This document shows positions 36,602 through 45,265 of a stretch of DNA of 64,000 nucleotides, in pieces. The notes beneath the pieces were generated by a model, which saw only the letters and a program-made list of their open reading frames with translations, did no database searches and had not been told where the DNA came from. Source of the stretch: Bacillota bacterium (GTDB lineage: Bacteria; Bacillota; Clostridia; DSM-8532). The position numbers and the translations under genes are program-made. The DNA lies in NCBI GenBank assembly GCA_023415825.1, contig JAEZJF010000018.1, forward strand, positions 124,001-188,000, given 5' to 3'. Every line of letters starts with the position of its first letter. Within the stretch, counting starts at the first letter, position 1.

Positions 36602-37273
36602 ATGGATGCATTTAAAGTGATTCAAGTTAAGCAAAGTATTTTTGCCAACAACGATGCAGACGCAGAAAAGCTGCGCGAGCAATTGAAGGAAGAAAAGACA
36701 TTCCTTCTAAATCTCATGTCTTCTCCAGGCTCCGGCAAGACCACCACCCTGATGCGAACCATCTCCATGCTAAAGAGCGAAATGCGCATTGGCGTTATGG
36801 AAGCAGACATCGATTCTGATGTTGATGCGAGAACCATTGCATCCAGCGGTGTAAAAGCCATCCAGCTTCATACGGGCGGCATGTGCCATTTGGACGCTGA
36901 TATGACTCGGCAGGGATTAACCGAATTTGGCACCAAGGATCTGGACTTTGTAGTACTAGAGAATGTTGGCAATTTGGTATGTCCAGCTGAATTCGACACC
37001 GGTGCTGCCAAGAATGCCATGATATTATCCGTTCCCGAGGGCGATGATAAGCCCCTCAAATATCCCCTGATGTTTTCGATCTGTGACGCGGTCCTTATTA
37101 ACAAGATCGATACCTTGAGCGTATTCGACTTTAATATGGAAGCCGTAAAGGAAAGAATCAAAAAGCTGAATCCCAATGCCGAAATCTTCCCCATATCGGC
37201 TAGAACCGGTGAAGGATTTGAAGCATGGGCTGCCTGGTTACGCAATGAAGTTAAAAAATGGACCCAGAGCTGA
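36602..37273 (+). CDS. hypB: HypB-like nickel-insertion GTPase
   Basis: 223-residue SIMIBI GTPase that delivers Ni2+ for metalloenzyme maturation. The P-loop is SSPGSGKTTT (41-50). DIDSDVDARTIASSG is the switch region. C95 and H96 in TGGMCHLDAD are the conserved interface metal ligands. ENVGNLVCPAEFDTG is the later family motif. There is no His-rich or CxxCGC N-terminal metal store. ACGAGG precedes the ATG. Instead of hydrogenase genes the next gene is a large Fe-S flavoprotein, followed by hypA. Confidence 0.92.
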   Translation: MDAFKVIQVKQSIFANNDADAEKLREQLKEEKTFLLNLMSSPGSGKTTTLMRTISMLKSEMRIGVMEADIDSDVDARTIASSGVKAIQLHTGGMCHLDADMTRQGLTEFGTKDLDFVVLENVGNLVCPAEFDTGAAKNAMILSVPEGDDKPLKYPLMFSICDAVLINKIDTLSVFDFNMEAVKERIKKLNPNAEIFPISARTGEGFEAWAAWLRNEVKKWTQS

Positions 37274-37332
37274 GAACAGATAAAATTGTGCCCAAGAATG
37301 TTAAAAAAATAATTATCAAGGAGAGGATAATT

Positions 37333-40014
37333 ATGGCTGAAAGAGCAAAAATATTGGATCTTGCCAATCACCTCAACAGAACGAAGACCGGTTCAAAATC
37401 CGGAATTAAGTATGGAGATCCGGAATACATGATCCTGGAACCTGTTGTTACGGATGAAATGGCAGAGGTAGGAATGCATCTGGGGTTCCGCAAAGAGCGG
37501 AGTGCCCAAGATATTGCTGCTCTATGCGGCAAATCTGTGGATGAAACGGAAAAGCGCCTGTGGGAGCTGGCTGTTGCCGGTGTTTGTTTTGTCAATAAAA
37601 TTGATGGTGTTGATAAATACTGGACCGACCTCTGGGTTCCGGGCATTATGGAAATGATGGCCGGCCATAAGGAAAATGTTGAAAAGTATCCACAGATTGC
37701 TGAAGCCTTTGAAGCATATGGACGAGTAAGGGGCGCAAAAACAGCAGGTAATTTTCCTGTGGGTTTAGGCTTGATGCGTGTTATTCCCATCGAACAAGCC
37801 GTTGAAGGGGAAACCAGAAGAGCTTCTTATGAGGAAGTCTCCAAATATCTCAATGAAAACACTATTTTCACCGTTGCCGACTGCTCCTGCCGTACGGTAA
37901 GAAAAACCATGGGCGAAGGCTGCGGTCACCTGGCTGAGGATATGTGCATCCAGATGGGCCATGCCGCCGAATATTATATTCGGACAGGCAGAGGTCGCCA
38001 AATCACCCGTGAAGAAGCTTTTGAAATAATCAAAAGAGCTGAAGAAAACGGTTTGATGCATCAAATCCCGAATACGGACGGTATAGGCAAAACCCACGCC
38101 ATCTGTAACTGCTGCGGTTGCTCCTGTCTGTCTTTAAGAACGGCAGAAATGTTCTTAAATAATGATATGGTGCGTTCCAACTACACTGCAAAAGTGGATA
38201 AAGACAAATGTGTGGCTTGCGGCGAATGTGTAACAAATTGCCCCGTCAATGCCCTTCAGTTAGGTCAGAAGCTCTGCACTAAAACTCCCGCTGCAGAGAA
38301 AAAGCGTTCTATTCCCTATGATACGGAATGGGGCCCCGACAAATGGAATCCTGATTATCGTATTAATAGAAAAAATGTTGTTGATAGCGGCACCAGTCCG
38401 TGTAAGACAAATTGCCCGGCTCATATTGCCGTACAGGGTTATATCAAGCTGGCTTCCCAAGGCAAATATACCGAAGCCCTGGAACTGATCAAGCATGAAA
38501 ATCCGTTTCCAGCGGTTTGCGGGCGCATCTGTCCCAGAAAATGCGAATCTGATTGTACCAGAGGCGATATTGATGATCCCATTGCTATCGATGAAATCAA
38601 AAAATTCATAGCGGAACAGGATTTAAACAAGGAACATCGCTACATACCAAAAAAGAGACATGACTATGGCAAGAAGATTGCGGTCATCGGTGCCGGCCCT
38701 GCGGGACTCTCCTGTGCTTACTATCTGGCCATTGACGGCTATAAGGTAACCGTATTTGAAAAACAGAAGGTTCTTGGCGGAATGCTGACACTGGGTATCC
38801 CCTCCTTCAGGCTTGAAAAGGATGTCGTCAACGCAGAAATTGACATTCTACGTGAGCTGGGTGTCGAGTTCAAGACAGGTGTCGAAGTGGGTAAGGATAT
38901 CACCTTGAATGATCTGAGAGGTCAGGGGTTCAAAGCCTTCTATCTTGCCATCGGTGCCCAGGCAGGCAGAAAGATCGGTATCGAAGGCGAAGAGGCACAA
39001 GGTGTTATGGCAGGAGTCGATTTCCTGCGCACTGTAAACCTGGGTGAAGGCTCGGGGCTCCAAGGAAAAACCATCGTTATTGGCGGCGGAAATGTTGCCA
39101 TCGACGTGGCAAGAACGGCTGTCAGATCCGGTGCTTCCAACGTCAATATGTTCTGTCTGGAAAACCGTGAGGAAATGCCGGCTCTTAACGAAGAAATTGA
39201 AGAAGCTATGGCAGAAGGTATTGCAATCAACAATTCCTGGGGTCCTAAGCGTATTTTAACTGAAAATAATCATGTTATCGGCGTGGAATTCAAGAAATGT
39301 GTTTCGGTATTTGATGCGAATAAAAGATTCAGCCCCAAGTATGACGAAGAGGATACCATGATTGTGGAAGCTGATAATGTACTTCTCTCGGTCGGACAGG
39401 CAATGGATTGGGGCAATTTGATTACGGACAGCAAGATTGAATTAAATCCCAACGAGACTATCAAAGCCGATCCATTTACCTATCAGACAGGGGAGCCGGA
39501 TGTCTTTACCGGCGGTGATATCCATACAGGTCCGAAATTTGCCATTGATGCCATTGCAGCAGGCAAGGAAGGTGCAATTTCTATCCATCGCTATGTTCAG
39601 CCCGGACAGAGCTTGATTCTTGGCCGTGACAGAAAAGAATATCATGCACTGGATAAAGCAAACACCGTTCTTGAAGGATATGATACGCTTCCCCGTCAAA
39701 AAGCCGATCACGTTGACGGCAACGCATCAAAAGAAACCTTCAAGGATCTGCGTACCACCTTTACAGAAGAGCAGATCAGGAAAGAAACAGAACGCTGCTT
39801 AAGCTGCGGTGCTACCGTTGTTGATGAATACATGTGCGTAGGCTGCGGCCAGTGTACGACTAAATGTAAGTTTGATGCCATTTCCCTTGAAAGAAGATAT
39901 GACAAGTCCTCTGTTGAAATTAAACAATTAAAACCCACCGTAGCGAAGAATATGATTAAGCGCCAGGTAAGAATTGCAATTAAAAAGGTTAAAAATCTCT
40001 TTGTGAAGGATTAA
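37333..40014 (+). CDS. Multi-domain Fe-S/FAD/NAD(P) oxidoreductase (GltD-like)
   Basis: 893 residues from an ATG after AGGAG; an upstream in-frame ATG overlaps hypB. Residues 1-180 include a winged-helix-like part (AQDIAALCGKSVDETEKRL). Cys-rich motifs follow: DCSCRTV (~183-189) and CNCCGCSC (~258-265). A ferredoxin-type motif CVACGECVTNCPVNAL lies at ~293. A GltD-type N-terminal Fe-S domain (CKTNCPAHI; CGRICPRKCESDC) lies at ~357-408. FAD-binding IGAGPAGLSCAYYL starts at ~452 and NAD(P)-binding IGGGNVAIDVARTA at ~583. A last CVGCGQCTTKC lies at ~835. It can carry several 4Fe-4S clusters and FAD, so it moves electrons between NAD(P)H and a low-potential partner. The partner is unknown. Confidence 0.85.
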   Translation: MAERAKILDLANHLNRTKTGSKSGIKYGDPEYMILEPVVTDEMAEVGMHLGFRKERSAQDIAALCGKSVDETEKRLWELAVAGVCFVNKIDGVDKYWTDLWVPGIMEMMAGHKENVEKYPQIAEAFEAYGRVRGAKTAGNFPVGLGLMRVIPIEQAVEGETRRASYEEVSKYLNENTIFTVADCSCRTVRKTMGEGCGHLAEDMCIQMGHAAEYYIRTGRGRQITREEAFEIIKRAEENGLMHQIPNTDGIGKTHAICNCCGCSCLSLRTAEMFLNNDMVRSNYTAKVDKDKCVACGECVTNCPVNALQLGQKLCTKTPAAEKKRSIPYDTEWGPDKWNPDYRINRKNVVDSGTSPCKTNCPAHIAVQGYIKLASQGKYTEALELIKHENPFPAVCGRICPRKCESDCTRGDIDDPIAIDEIKKFIAEQDLNKEHRYIPKKRHDYGKKIAVIGAGPAGLSCAYYLAIDGYKVTVFEKQKVLGGMLTLGIPSFRLEKDVVNAEIDILRELGVEFKTGVEVGKDITLNDLRGQGFKAFYLAIGAQAGRKIGIEGEEAQGVMAGVDFLRTVNLGEGSGLQGKTIVIGGGNVAIDVARTAVRSGASNVNMFCLENREEMPALNEEIEEAMAEGIAINNSWGPKRILTENNHVIGVEFKKCVSVFDANKRFSPKYDEEDTMIVEADNVLLSVGQAMDWGNLITDSKIELNPNETIKADPFTYQTGEPDVFTGGDIHTGPKFAIDAIAAGKEGAISIHRYVQPGQSLILGRDRKEYHALDKANTVLEGYDTLPRQKADHVDGNASKETFKDLRTTFTEEQIRKETERCLSCGATVVDEYMCVGCGQCTTKCKFDAISLERRYDKSSVEIKQLKPTVAKNMIKRQVRIAIKKVKNLFVKD

Positions 40015-40080
40015 GCCCATTGAGAAAGGGCTATCCCAATGAGGAAGCAGGAAACAGAAAGACAAGGGCAGGTGATGGAT

Positions 40081-40422
40081 TTGCATGAATTGGGTGTTGT
40101 AATCGAAGTGGTAAAAACCGTTGAAAAAATAGCACAAAGGGAACATCTGACTAAAATCGATACATTGGTTTTACAAATCGGAGAGCTTTCATCCATGATT
40201 CCAGTGTATATAGAACAGTGTTACCCGGCTGCAGTGGACGGCACGCTTCTCCAAGACACAAAGCTTGAAATTGAGATCCTGCCGGGTAACGCTCTTTGCA
40301 AGGACTGTAATAAGGTTTTTAATTTCTTGGAAAACAAGCGTAAATGTCCTTATTGCGGATGCGAAAAATGCGAATTGTTAAGCGGAAAAGAATTCTATAT
40401 TAAGGAAATTGTTGCCTGCTAA
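40081..40422 (+). CDS. hypA: HypA-like nickel metallochaperone
   Basis: 113 residues. The start is taken as TTG at 40081, which gives MHELGVV: HypA proteins begin MHE, and His2 is the nickel ligand. An AGGTGA lies just upstream. The ATG at 40075 would add two residues and move the His. Zinc ligands are C73/C76 (CKDC) and C89/C92 (CPYCGC), with C94 also near. It follows the large oxidoreductase and precedes the membrane protein. With HypB it could load nickel, but no hydrogenase or urease gene is present in this window. Confidence 0.88.
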   Translation: MHELGVVIEVVKTVEKIAQREHLTKIDTLVLQIGELSSMIPVYIEQCYPAAVDGTLLQDTKLEIEILPGNALCKDCNKVFNFLENKRKCPYCGCEKCELLSGKEFYIKEIVAC

Positions 40423-40441
40423 TCAGGTAAGGAGGGTTACT

Positions 40442-41422
40442 ATGTTATTTCAGGTTTATGGAGAAAACGCTATTTATCAATGGCTCGGCCTCTTTCTTGT
40501 CCTAGGCTGCCTTATCGCTGCCAATGAGCTGACAAGACGCTCAAAAACGGGCGGCATGATTTTCTTGCTTGCCATTCCGGCAGTTCTTACGGTTTACTTT
40601 ATTTCTCTCTACATTGGAGCAGCCCAGGGTGCCCAATGGGCTTTGACAAATCCGACCTATACCAACATGAACAGCTGGTTCCACTACGCCAAGCTTTATG
40701 CTGCTCTGGCAGGATGCATTGGATTTATGATGATCAGATATGACTGGTGGATTGGCAAAAAGAAATGGTTCGTATTCTACCCCTATGCCATTCTCTCTAT
40801 CAACATTCTAATCGCCGTAGTCAGCGATTTTGAATCAGCAGTCAAAGGGTGGCAAACATGGTGGACTTCCTCCGAGGGCGTTGCCCTTTATGGCGGCTGG
40901 CATAATATTTTCAATGGTTTGGCGGGTATCCTCAGCATTATTGGTATCACAGGCTGGATGGGCATATATGTATCCAAGGACAAGAAGGATATGCTGTGGC
41001 CTGACATGATATGGATCTATATTATAGCCTACGACATCTGGAACTTTGCTTATACATACAACTGTCTGCCTACGCACTCCTGGTATGCTGGTGTCGCATT
41101 GCTGCTTGCTCCCACTATTGCTGCTTTCTTATGGAACAAAGGCGCCTGGTTGGCAAACCGGGCACATACCCTCGCAATTTGGTGTATGTTTGCTCAGGTT
41201 TTCCCACTCTTCCAGGATGAGGGCGTATTCGCCGTAAAGAGCGTACAGTATGCCAATAACTTTGTTCCCATGACAGTAGTAAGCGCACTTGCCCTGGTTG
41301 CTAACATCATCCTTGTTGTGGTCGTTCTCCAAAGAGCAATCAAAGCTAAGAAGAATCCTTACACCAATGAAATGTTCGTGGATACCGCTGACTATAAAAA
41401 GGCCATAGCTCGAGCAAAATGA
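40442..41422 (+). CDS. Polytopic membrane protein in the hyp cluster (DUF5692-like?)
   Basis: 326 residues from an ATG after AAGGAGGG. About nine hydrophobic segments are visible, beginning with YQWLGLFLVLGCLIAAN. Trp/Tyr-rich segments (WQTWWTSSEGVALYGGWHN; WIYIIAYDIWNFAYTYN) carry Asp, His and Asn that could lie in the membrane. I recall a similar uncharacterised membrane family but cannot confirm it. It is the last gene of the hypB-oxidoreductase-hypA set and could be its membrane partner, for example a transporter or anchor. Confidence 0.6.
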   Translation: MLFQVYGENAIYQWLGLFLVLGCLIAANELTRRSKTGGMIFLLAIPAVLTVYFISLYIGAAQGAQWALTNPTYTNMNSWFHYAKLYAALAGCIGFMMIRYDWWIGKKKWFVFYPYAILSINILIAVVSDFESAVKGWQTWWTSSEGVALYGGWHNIFNGLAGILSIIGITGWMGIYVSKDKKDMLWPDMIWIYIIAYDIWNFAYTYNCLPTHSWYAGVALLLAPTIAAFLWNKGAWLANRAHTLAIWCMFAQVFPLFQDEGVFAVKSVQYANNFVPMTVVSALALVANIILVVVVLQRAIKAKKNPYTNEMFVDTADYKKAIARAK

Positions 41423-41488
41423 GCCTTTTCATTCGCTTTTGATCTATTAATGAGTACACTTCATATTGTCTGGAGTAATTTGTGCAAG

Positions 41489-41521
41489 AACAGGTCGCTG
41501 CCGATTTGGCCGCGGCCTGTT
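41489..41521 (+). terminator. Hairpin after the hyp cluster
   Basis: AACAGG-T-CGC and GCG-G-CCTGTT form a 9-bp stem with one opposed mismatch. No T run follows, so it may be an RNA-stabilising or Rho-type end. It lies 67 bp after the membrane protein stop. Confidence 0.35.
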
Positions 41522-41642
41522 TACTTTCAGGCCTGCTGTTTAAGGTTTATTTAAGTTTCAGTTTTAGTGTTATTGATAAGTATAATTGGGTAAATAAGGA
41601 ATTAAACTAGGTTGATAAAATTTCAAGGAGGAGATCAAAAGC

Positions 41643-42323
41643 ATGAAATATGAAATAGTCGGTGAACCATTACCGGTGGCTATCTGCCATGTGAGCCAAG
41701 GAGAAACACTGATTACTGAAAGGGGCTCCATGAGCTGGATGAGCCCTAACATGAAAATGGAGACGTCAACCAATGGAGGTATTGGAAAAGCGTTGGGGAG
41801 GATGTTTTCGGGGGACTCAATATTCCAGAACAGATACACAGCCATGAGTGGCGAGGGACTGATTGCTTTTGCATCAAGCTTCCCCGGTTCTATCCGGGCA
41901 CTTGAGATTGCTCCGGGTAACAGCATGATCGTTCAAAAATCTGCTTTTCTGGCTTCTGAAGCCAGTGTTGAGCTGTCTGTCCATTTTACCAAGAAAATTG
42001 GAGCAGGCTTCTTTGGCGGAGAAGGCTTTATCATGCAGAAGCTGTCCGGGCATGGTACAGCGTTTATTGAGATTGACGGCTATGCCGTTGAGTATAATCT
42101 TCAGCCTGGCCAACAGATGGTTATTGATACCGGATATCTGGCTGCAATGACCGAAAGCTGCTCGATAGAAATACAAGCGGTATCGGGCGTGAAAAATATG
42201 CTGTTCGGCGGAGAAGGAATATTCAATACCATCGTTACCGGTCCGGGAAGAATTATATTGCAAACAATGCCGGTTAGCAATGTTGCCGCTACCATACGCC
42301 CGTTCATTCCTACAGCAAAATAA
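41643..42323 (+). CDS. AIM24-family protein (TIGR00266-like)
   Basis: 226-residue beta-rich cytoplasmic protein. It has the family's repeated Gly-rich strands: ESGSMSWMSP-like ERGSMSWMSPNM at 20-31, GIGKALGRMFSGDSIFQNRY, and GAGFFGGEGFIMQKLSGHGT. The function of the family in bacteria is not established. AAGGAGGAG precedes the ATG. It is followed by a strong terminator and may be in the same transcription unit as the hyp genes, though 220 bp separate them. Confidence 0.82.
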   Translation: MKYEIVGEPLPVAICHVSQGETLITERGSMSWMSPNMKMETSTNGGIGKALGRMFSGDSIFQNRYTAMSGEGLIAFASSFPGSIRALEIAPGNSMIVQKSAFLASEASVELSVHFTKKIGAGFFGGEGFIMQKLSGHGTAFIEIDGYAVEYNLQPGQQMVIDTGYLAAMTESCSIEIQAVSGVKNMLFGGEGIFNTIVTGPGRIILQTMPVSNVAATIRPFIPTAK

Positions 42324-42367
42324 TCATAATCATAATCATATAAGCTGTAATAAATAGCCTTTGAAAT

Positions 42368-42414
42368 GGATATCCTGTCGCTTCGACTAAAAGAAAAAGC
42401 AGGATATCCTTTTT
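42368..42414 (+). terminator. Rho-independent terminator after AIM24-family gene
   Basis: GGATATCCTG and CAGGATATCC form a perfect 10-bp stem around a 22-base loop, followed by TTTTT. It stands between converging genes and ends at the sirtuin stop. Confidence 0.78.
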
Positions 42415-43147
42415 ATATTTCTAATACATCACCGAGGACTTTTCCTATAGACTCATGAATAATCAGATTGGCTCTCCGGTCGTAGGGCGTTTCAGATTTA
42501 TTTGCAAGAACCAGTCTATTCCCTGAATAAAAGTCGATAAGCCCTGCAGCAGGATACACGGCAAGGGATGTTCCGCCCACAATTAGCATATCCGCTTTCC
42601 GGATATGGTCGATGGACTTCGTCATAACCTGCATATCGAGGTTTTCTTCATATAGAGTTACATCAGGCCTGACGATGCCGCCACACTTCTCACACCTGGG
42701 CACAGCCTCGGAGCTTCCTAGAACAAACTCCAACCCATACTTCTCTTTGCACTTCATACAATAATTACGGTGCACCGATCCATGCAGTTCCAGTACCTCC
42801 CGGCTTCCTGCCAGCTGATGGAGTCCGTCGATATTCTGTGTTATTACAGCCTTTAATTTGTCTTCCTTCTCCATTTCAGCAAGTGCCCGATGCGCCTTGT
42901 TTGGTTTAGCATCTGTAAAGATCATGCTGCTTCGGTAAAAATCATAGAAAACCGCCGGATTAGCCATAAAGAAGGTACGGCTGAGTATCTCCTCGGGTGA
43001 ACGTCCGTACTTTGTAATGGTATTATAAATGCCATTCTCGCTCCTGAAATCCGGAATATTGCTTTCGGTTGAGACACCGGCCCCGCCGAAAAAAACTACA
43101 TAACTACTGTTTGACAGCAGCTCTTTTAATTTATCCAAGCCCATCAT
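42413..43147 (-). CDS. cobB: NAD-dependent protein deacylase (sirtuin)
   Basis: 244 residues. Removes acyl groups from lysines using NAD+. FFGGAGVSTESNIPDFRS (20-37) is the NAD-binding loop. TQNIDGLHQLAG and HGSVHR with the catalytic His follow. Four zinc Cys lie in CMKCKEKY and CEKCGG. Monocistronic; AGGAG precedes two adjacent ATGs. Confidence 0.94.
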   Translation of the reverse strand: MMGLDKLKELLSNSSYVVFFGGAGVSTESNIPDFRSENGIYNTITKYGRSPEEILSRTFFMANPAVFYDFYRSSMIFTDAKPNKAHRALAEMEKEDKLKAVITQNIDGLHQLAGSREVLELHGSVHRNYCMKCKEKYGLEFVLGSSEAVPRCEKCGGIVRPDVTLYEENLDMQVMTKSIDHIRKADMLIVGGTSLAVYPAAGLIDFYSGNRLVLANKSETPYDRRANLIIHESIGKVLGDVLEI

Positions 43148-43252
43148 TCCGCCCCACTCCTAAAGGATTCATAACCATTAATCACAAATATTATATCACT
43201 GAAATATTAAGAAGCTGTCTGATTAAGCGTTATTTGCTAGTACGACGTTCCT

Positions 43253-43969
43253 TTATTCTAATCCATACTTTCCGTGGATTTCTTTATCGGTACCTTTTTT
43301 AGATACGTATAAGTTCCCGCTTGTATCGAGACCTGCATAGAAAACGTCGCTGATGTTATTAATGCCATTTTTGCTGAGCTGATCAATGAGCCATTCTTCA
43401 TTGAGATATGTAGCCTTCAGATTTTCTGACATGACACGGCCATCAATAATAATATCTTTTGTTAACCCTTTATAGCCTGTTGATATGTTCAGATCTGACG
43501 GCGTTACGGGCTGCTTCTGGGACTTTAGCAATACTGAAAGCTTACCGTCACTTTCTATAACAGCAAACTCGATATCTGCAATATTAAAGATATTTTTATC
43601 CCGAAGCAGGGCCGTCAAGTCCTGGATGGAAATACGGGCCTTCTTCAAATTTTGGTCAATAATCCTGCCATTTGCAATCATAATCACCGGTTCCGACTGA
43701 ACCAGCTTCGCAAACTTAATGCTTTTCATATGAAAATAGTCTGTTAAAACAGCAAGAACCGCAAGAGTTATTAAGGCTGTGGCCGACGAATAAACAGAGT
43801 TCATATTGCTTATGGCAATGATTGAAGTTACCGAACCAATGGATATAGCAACAACAAAATCAATAAAGGTCATCTGTGAGATAGCCTTTCTACCCAATAG
43901 ACGAGTTGATGCCAGCGCCAATACAAAAGCAAAAACAGACCTCAAAAAAGTTAGCAAAATCTCATGCAA
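43253..43969 (-). CDS. DUF421 (YetF-like) membrane protein
   Basis: 238 residues with two or three N-terminal helices (LTFLRSVFAFVLALASTRLL; MTFIDFVVAISIGSVTSIIA) and a cytoplasmic C-terminal domain with the family sequence PVIMIANGRIIDQNLKKARI. The start is a TTG 8 bp after GGGGG; no in-frame ATG is better. It follows a 67-residue protein gene by 15 bp. The role is not known in detail; YetF-like proteins are linked to spore and stress functions. Confidence 0.85.
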   Translation of the reverse strand: MHEILLTFLRSVFAFVLALASTRLLGRKAISQMTFIDFVVAISIGSVTSIIAISNMNSVYSSATALITLAVLAVLTDYFHMKSIKFAKLVQSEPVIMIANGRIIDQNLKKARISIQDLTALLRDKNIFNIADIEFAVIESDGKLSVLLKSQKQPVTPSDLNISTGYKGLTKDIIIDGRVMSENLKATYLNEEWLIDQLSKNGINNISDVFYAGLDTSGNLYVSKKGTDKEIHGKYGLE

Positions 43970-43984
43970 AAAGAATGCCCCCTT

Positions 43985-44188
43985 TTATTGCTTAAGGTCC
44001 GGGTTTATATTTGCCGAATTTATAACCAATCCGGCGTATTCCACTGGGGCTAAAATTTCTGCACTGCCGCCGGTGTCCTGAATCGATATTTTCGTACCCT
44101 TCGGAACAATGATCTCCTCGGTTACTCTTCCGTCTTTATCAAATTTTTGAGCCTTTACAGCTTCTGATAATTCTGATACAAAGAACAT
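43985..44188 (-). CDS. Small protein in the DUF421 operon
   Basis: 67 residues. ATG 5 bp after GGAGAGG and a 15-bp gap to the DUF421 gene support it as real. It is soluble and beta-rich in appearance (TEEIIVPKGTKISIQDTGG). I do not recognise it. It may act with the membrane protein. Confidence 0.6.
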   Translation of the reverse strand: MFFVSELSEAVKAQKFDKDGRVTEEIIVPKGTKISIQDTGGSAEILAPVEYAGLVINSANINPDLKQ

Positions 44189-44312
44189 AATACCTCTCCA
44201 AAATATTGTTTAAGGTATTTTGTCCTTATTTTTGATTTTCATTTATTCTCCCCTGAATTTCCGTTCCGCTTCTATCATAGCAAGATATCCAGCAGAACAT
44301 ATTCGGGAATAT

Positions 44313-45125
44313 TCAACCCTTTGTTTTTCCATGAAAGTAGCTTGATGGTGACAGGCCATACCTTTTCTTGAACATTTTTGAAAAATTAAAAATATCCTCA
44401 TATCCTGTGCTTCTAGCCACTTCCCCCACAGTATACTGGCCTGTTCTTAAAAGCTCTGCGGCCTTTTTTAGCCTTGTATTGATTAAATAGCCCTGCGGAG
44501 TTTCACCTGTGGCCTTGAAAAAAATTCGGCATAGATAACGTCTGTCTATTCCCAGCATATCGGCCAGGTTGCCGATTTTTAAATGAGCAGTATAATTTGC
44601 TTTCATATAATCCTGGGCATACTTGACATACTTTGACGAGCTTCTCGTTAATTCGCTTTTCTTAAAATGAGCTTCCTGAAGAATTGAGAACATCTCAAAT
44701 ATCTTGCCGCATAAGAATATTTCAGTTGTTGAATTAAGGTGCTCTGCTGACTTTACACTCAAGAACAAATCTCTTAAATAAGGAACATATAAGGTTGAAG
44801 CATTATCTTTTAGGTCAGTAAACTGCAACAGCTCCTCAATAAGGCTGCCTTCAAATCCAACCCAGACGTAGCGCCATGGGTCTTCGGAATCGGCACGATA
44901 AAACGTCATCTCATAAGGTCTTATCAAAAACATGCTGTTCTTTTCAAGGGCAATGGTCTGATTGTTTCTTTGGAAAATGCCCTTACCCGATATAACATAG
45001 TGAATCAGATAATACTCCCTTATGGCAGGTCCGAATTCATGTCCCTTTTTGCATTCCTCCCACCCGGCTATAACAGGATTTATCTCTGAAAAGTTTTTGT
45101 TTGAGACCAGCAAATTTTTATGCAA
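44313..45125 (-). CDS. AraC-family transcriptional regulator
   Basis: 270 residues; TTG start 7 bp after AAGGAG. N-terminal cupin-type domain (YLIHYVISGKGIFQRNNQTI; FLIRPYEMTFYRADSEDPWR) and two C-terminal helix-turn-helices (KIGNLADMLGIDRRYLCRIF; VGEVARSTGYEDIFNFSKMF). It is divergent from the GH4 alpha-galactosidase gene with 140 bp between, so it probably activates that gene in response to an alpha-galactoside. Confidence 0.88.
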   Translation of the reverse strand: MHKNLLVSNKNFSEINPVIAGWEECKKGHEFGPAIREYYLIHYVISGKGIFQRNNQTIALEKNSMFLIRPYEMTFYRADSEDPWRYVWVGFEGSLIEELLQFTDLKDNASTLYVPYLRDLFLSVKSAEHLNSTTEIFLCGKIFEMFSILQEAHFKKSELTRSSSKYVKYAQDYMKANYTAHLKIGNLADMLGIDRRYLCRIFFKATGETPQGYLINTRLKKAAELLRTGQYTVGEVARSTGYEDIFNFSKMFKKRYGLSPSSYFHGKTKG

Positions 45126-45265
45126 AATAATACTCCTTGAGAAAATATAAATTATGGTTACATTTTAACAAATTGAAGTTACATCATACAATTCTTTTAG
45201 TGATTTAAAAGTGTTATTTTTGTAGTGTACCTCATATAAATTATGTTTAAGAAGGAGTCAAAGAA

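Noticed and set aside
42321..42338. Triple TAATCA repeat
   Set aside because: Three short units after the AIM24-family stop; too short to be a repeat array and without other copies.
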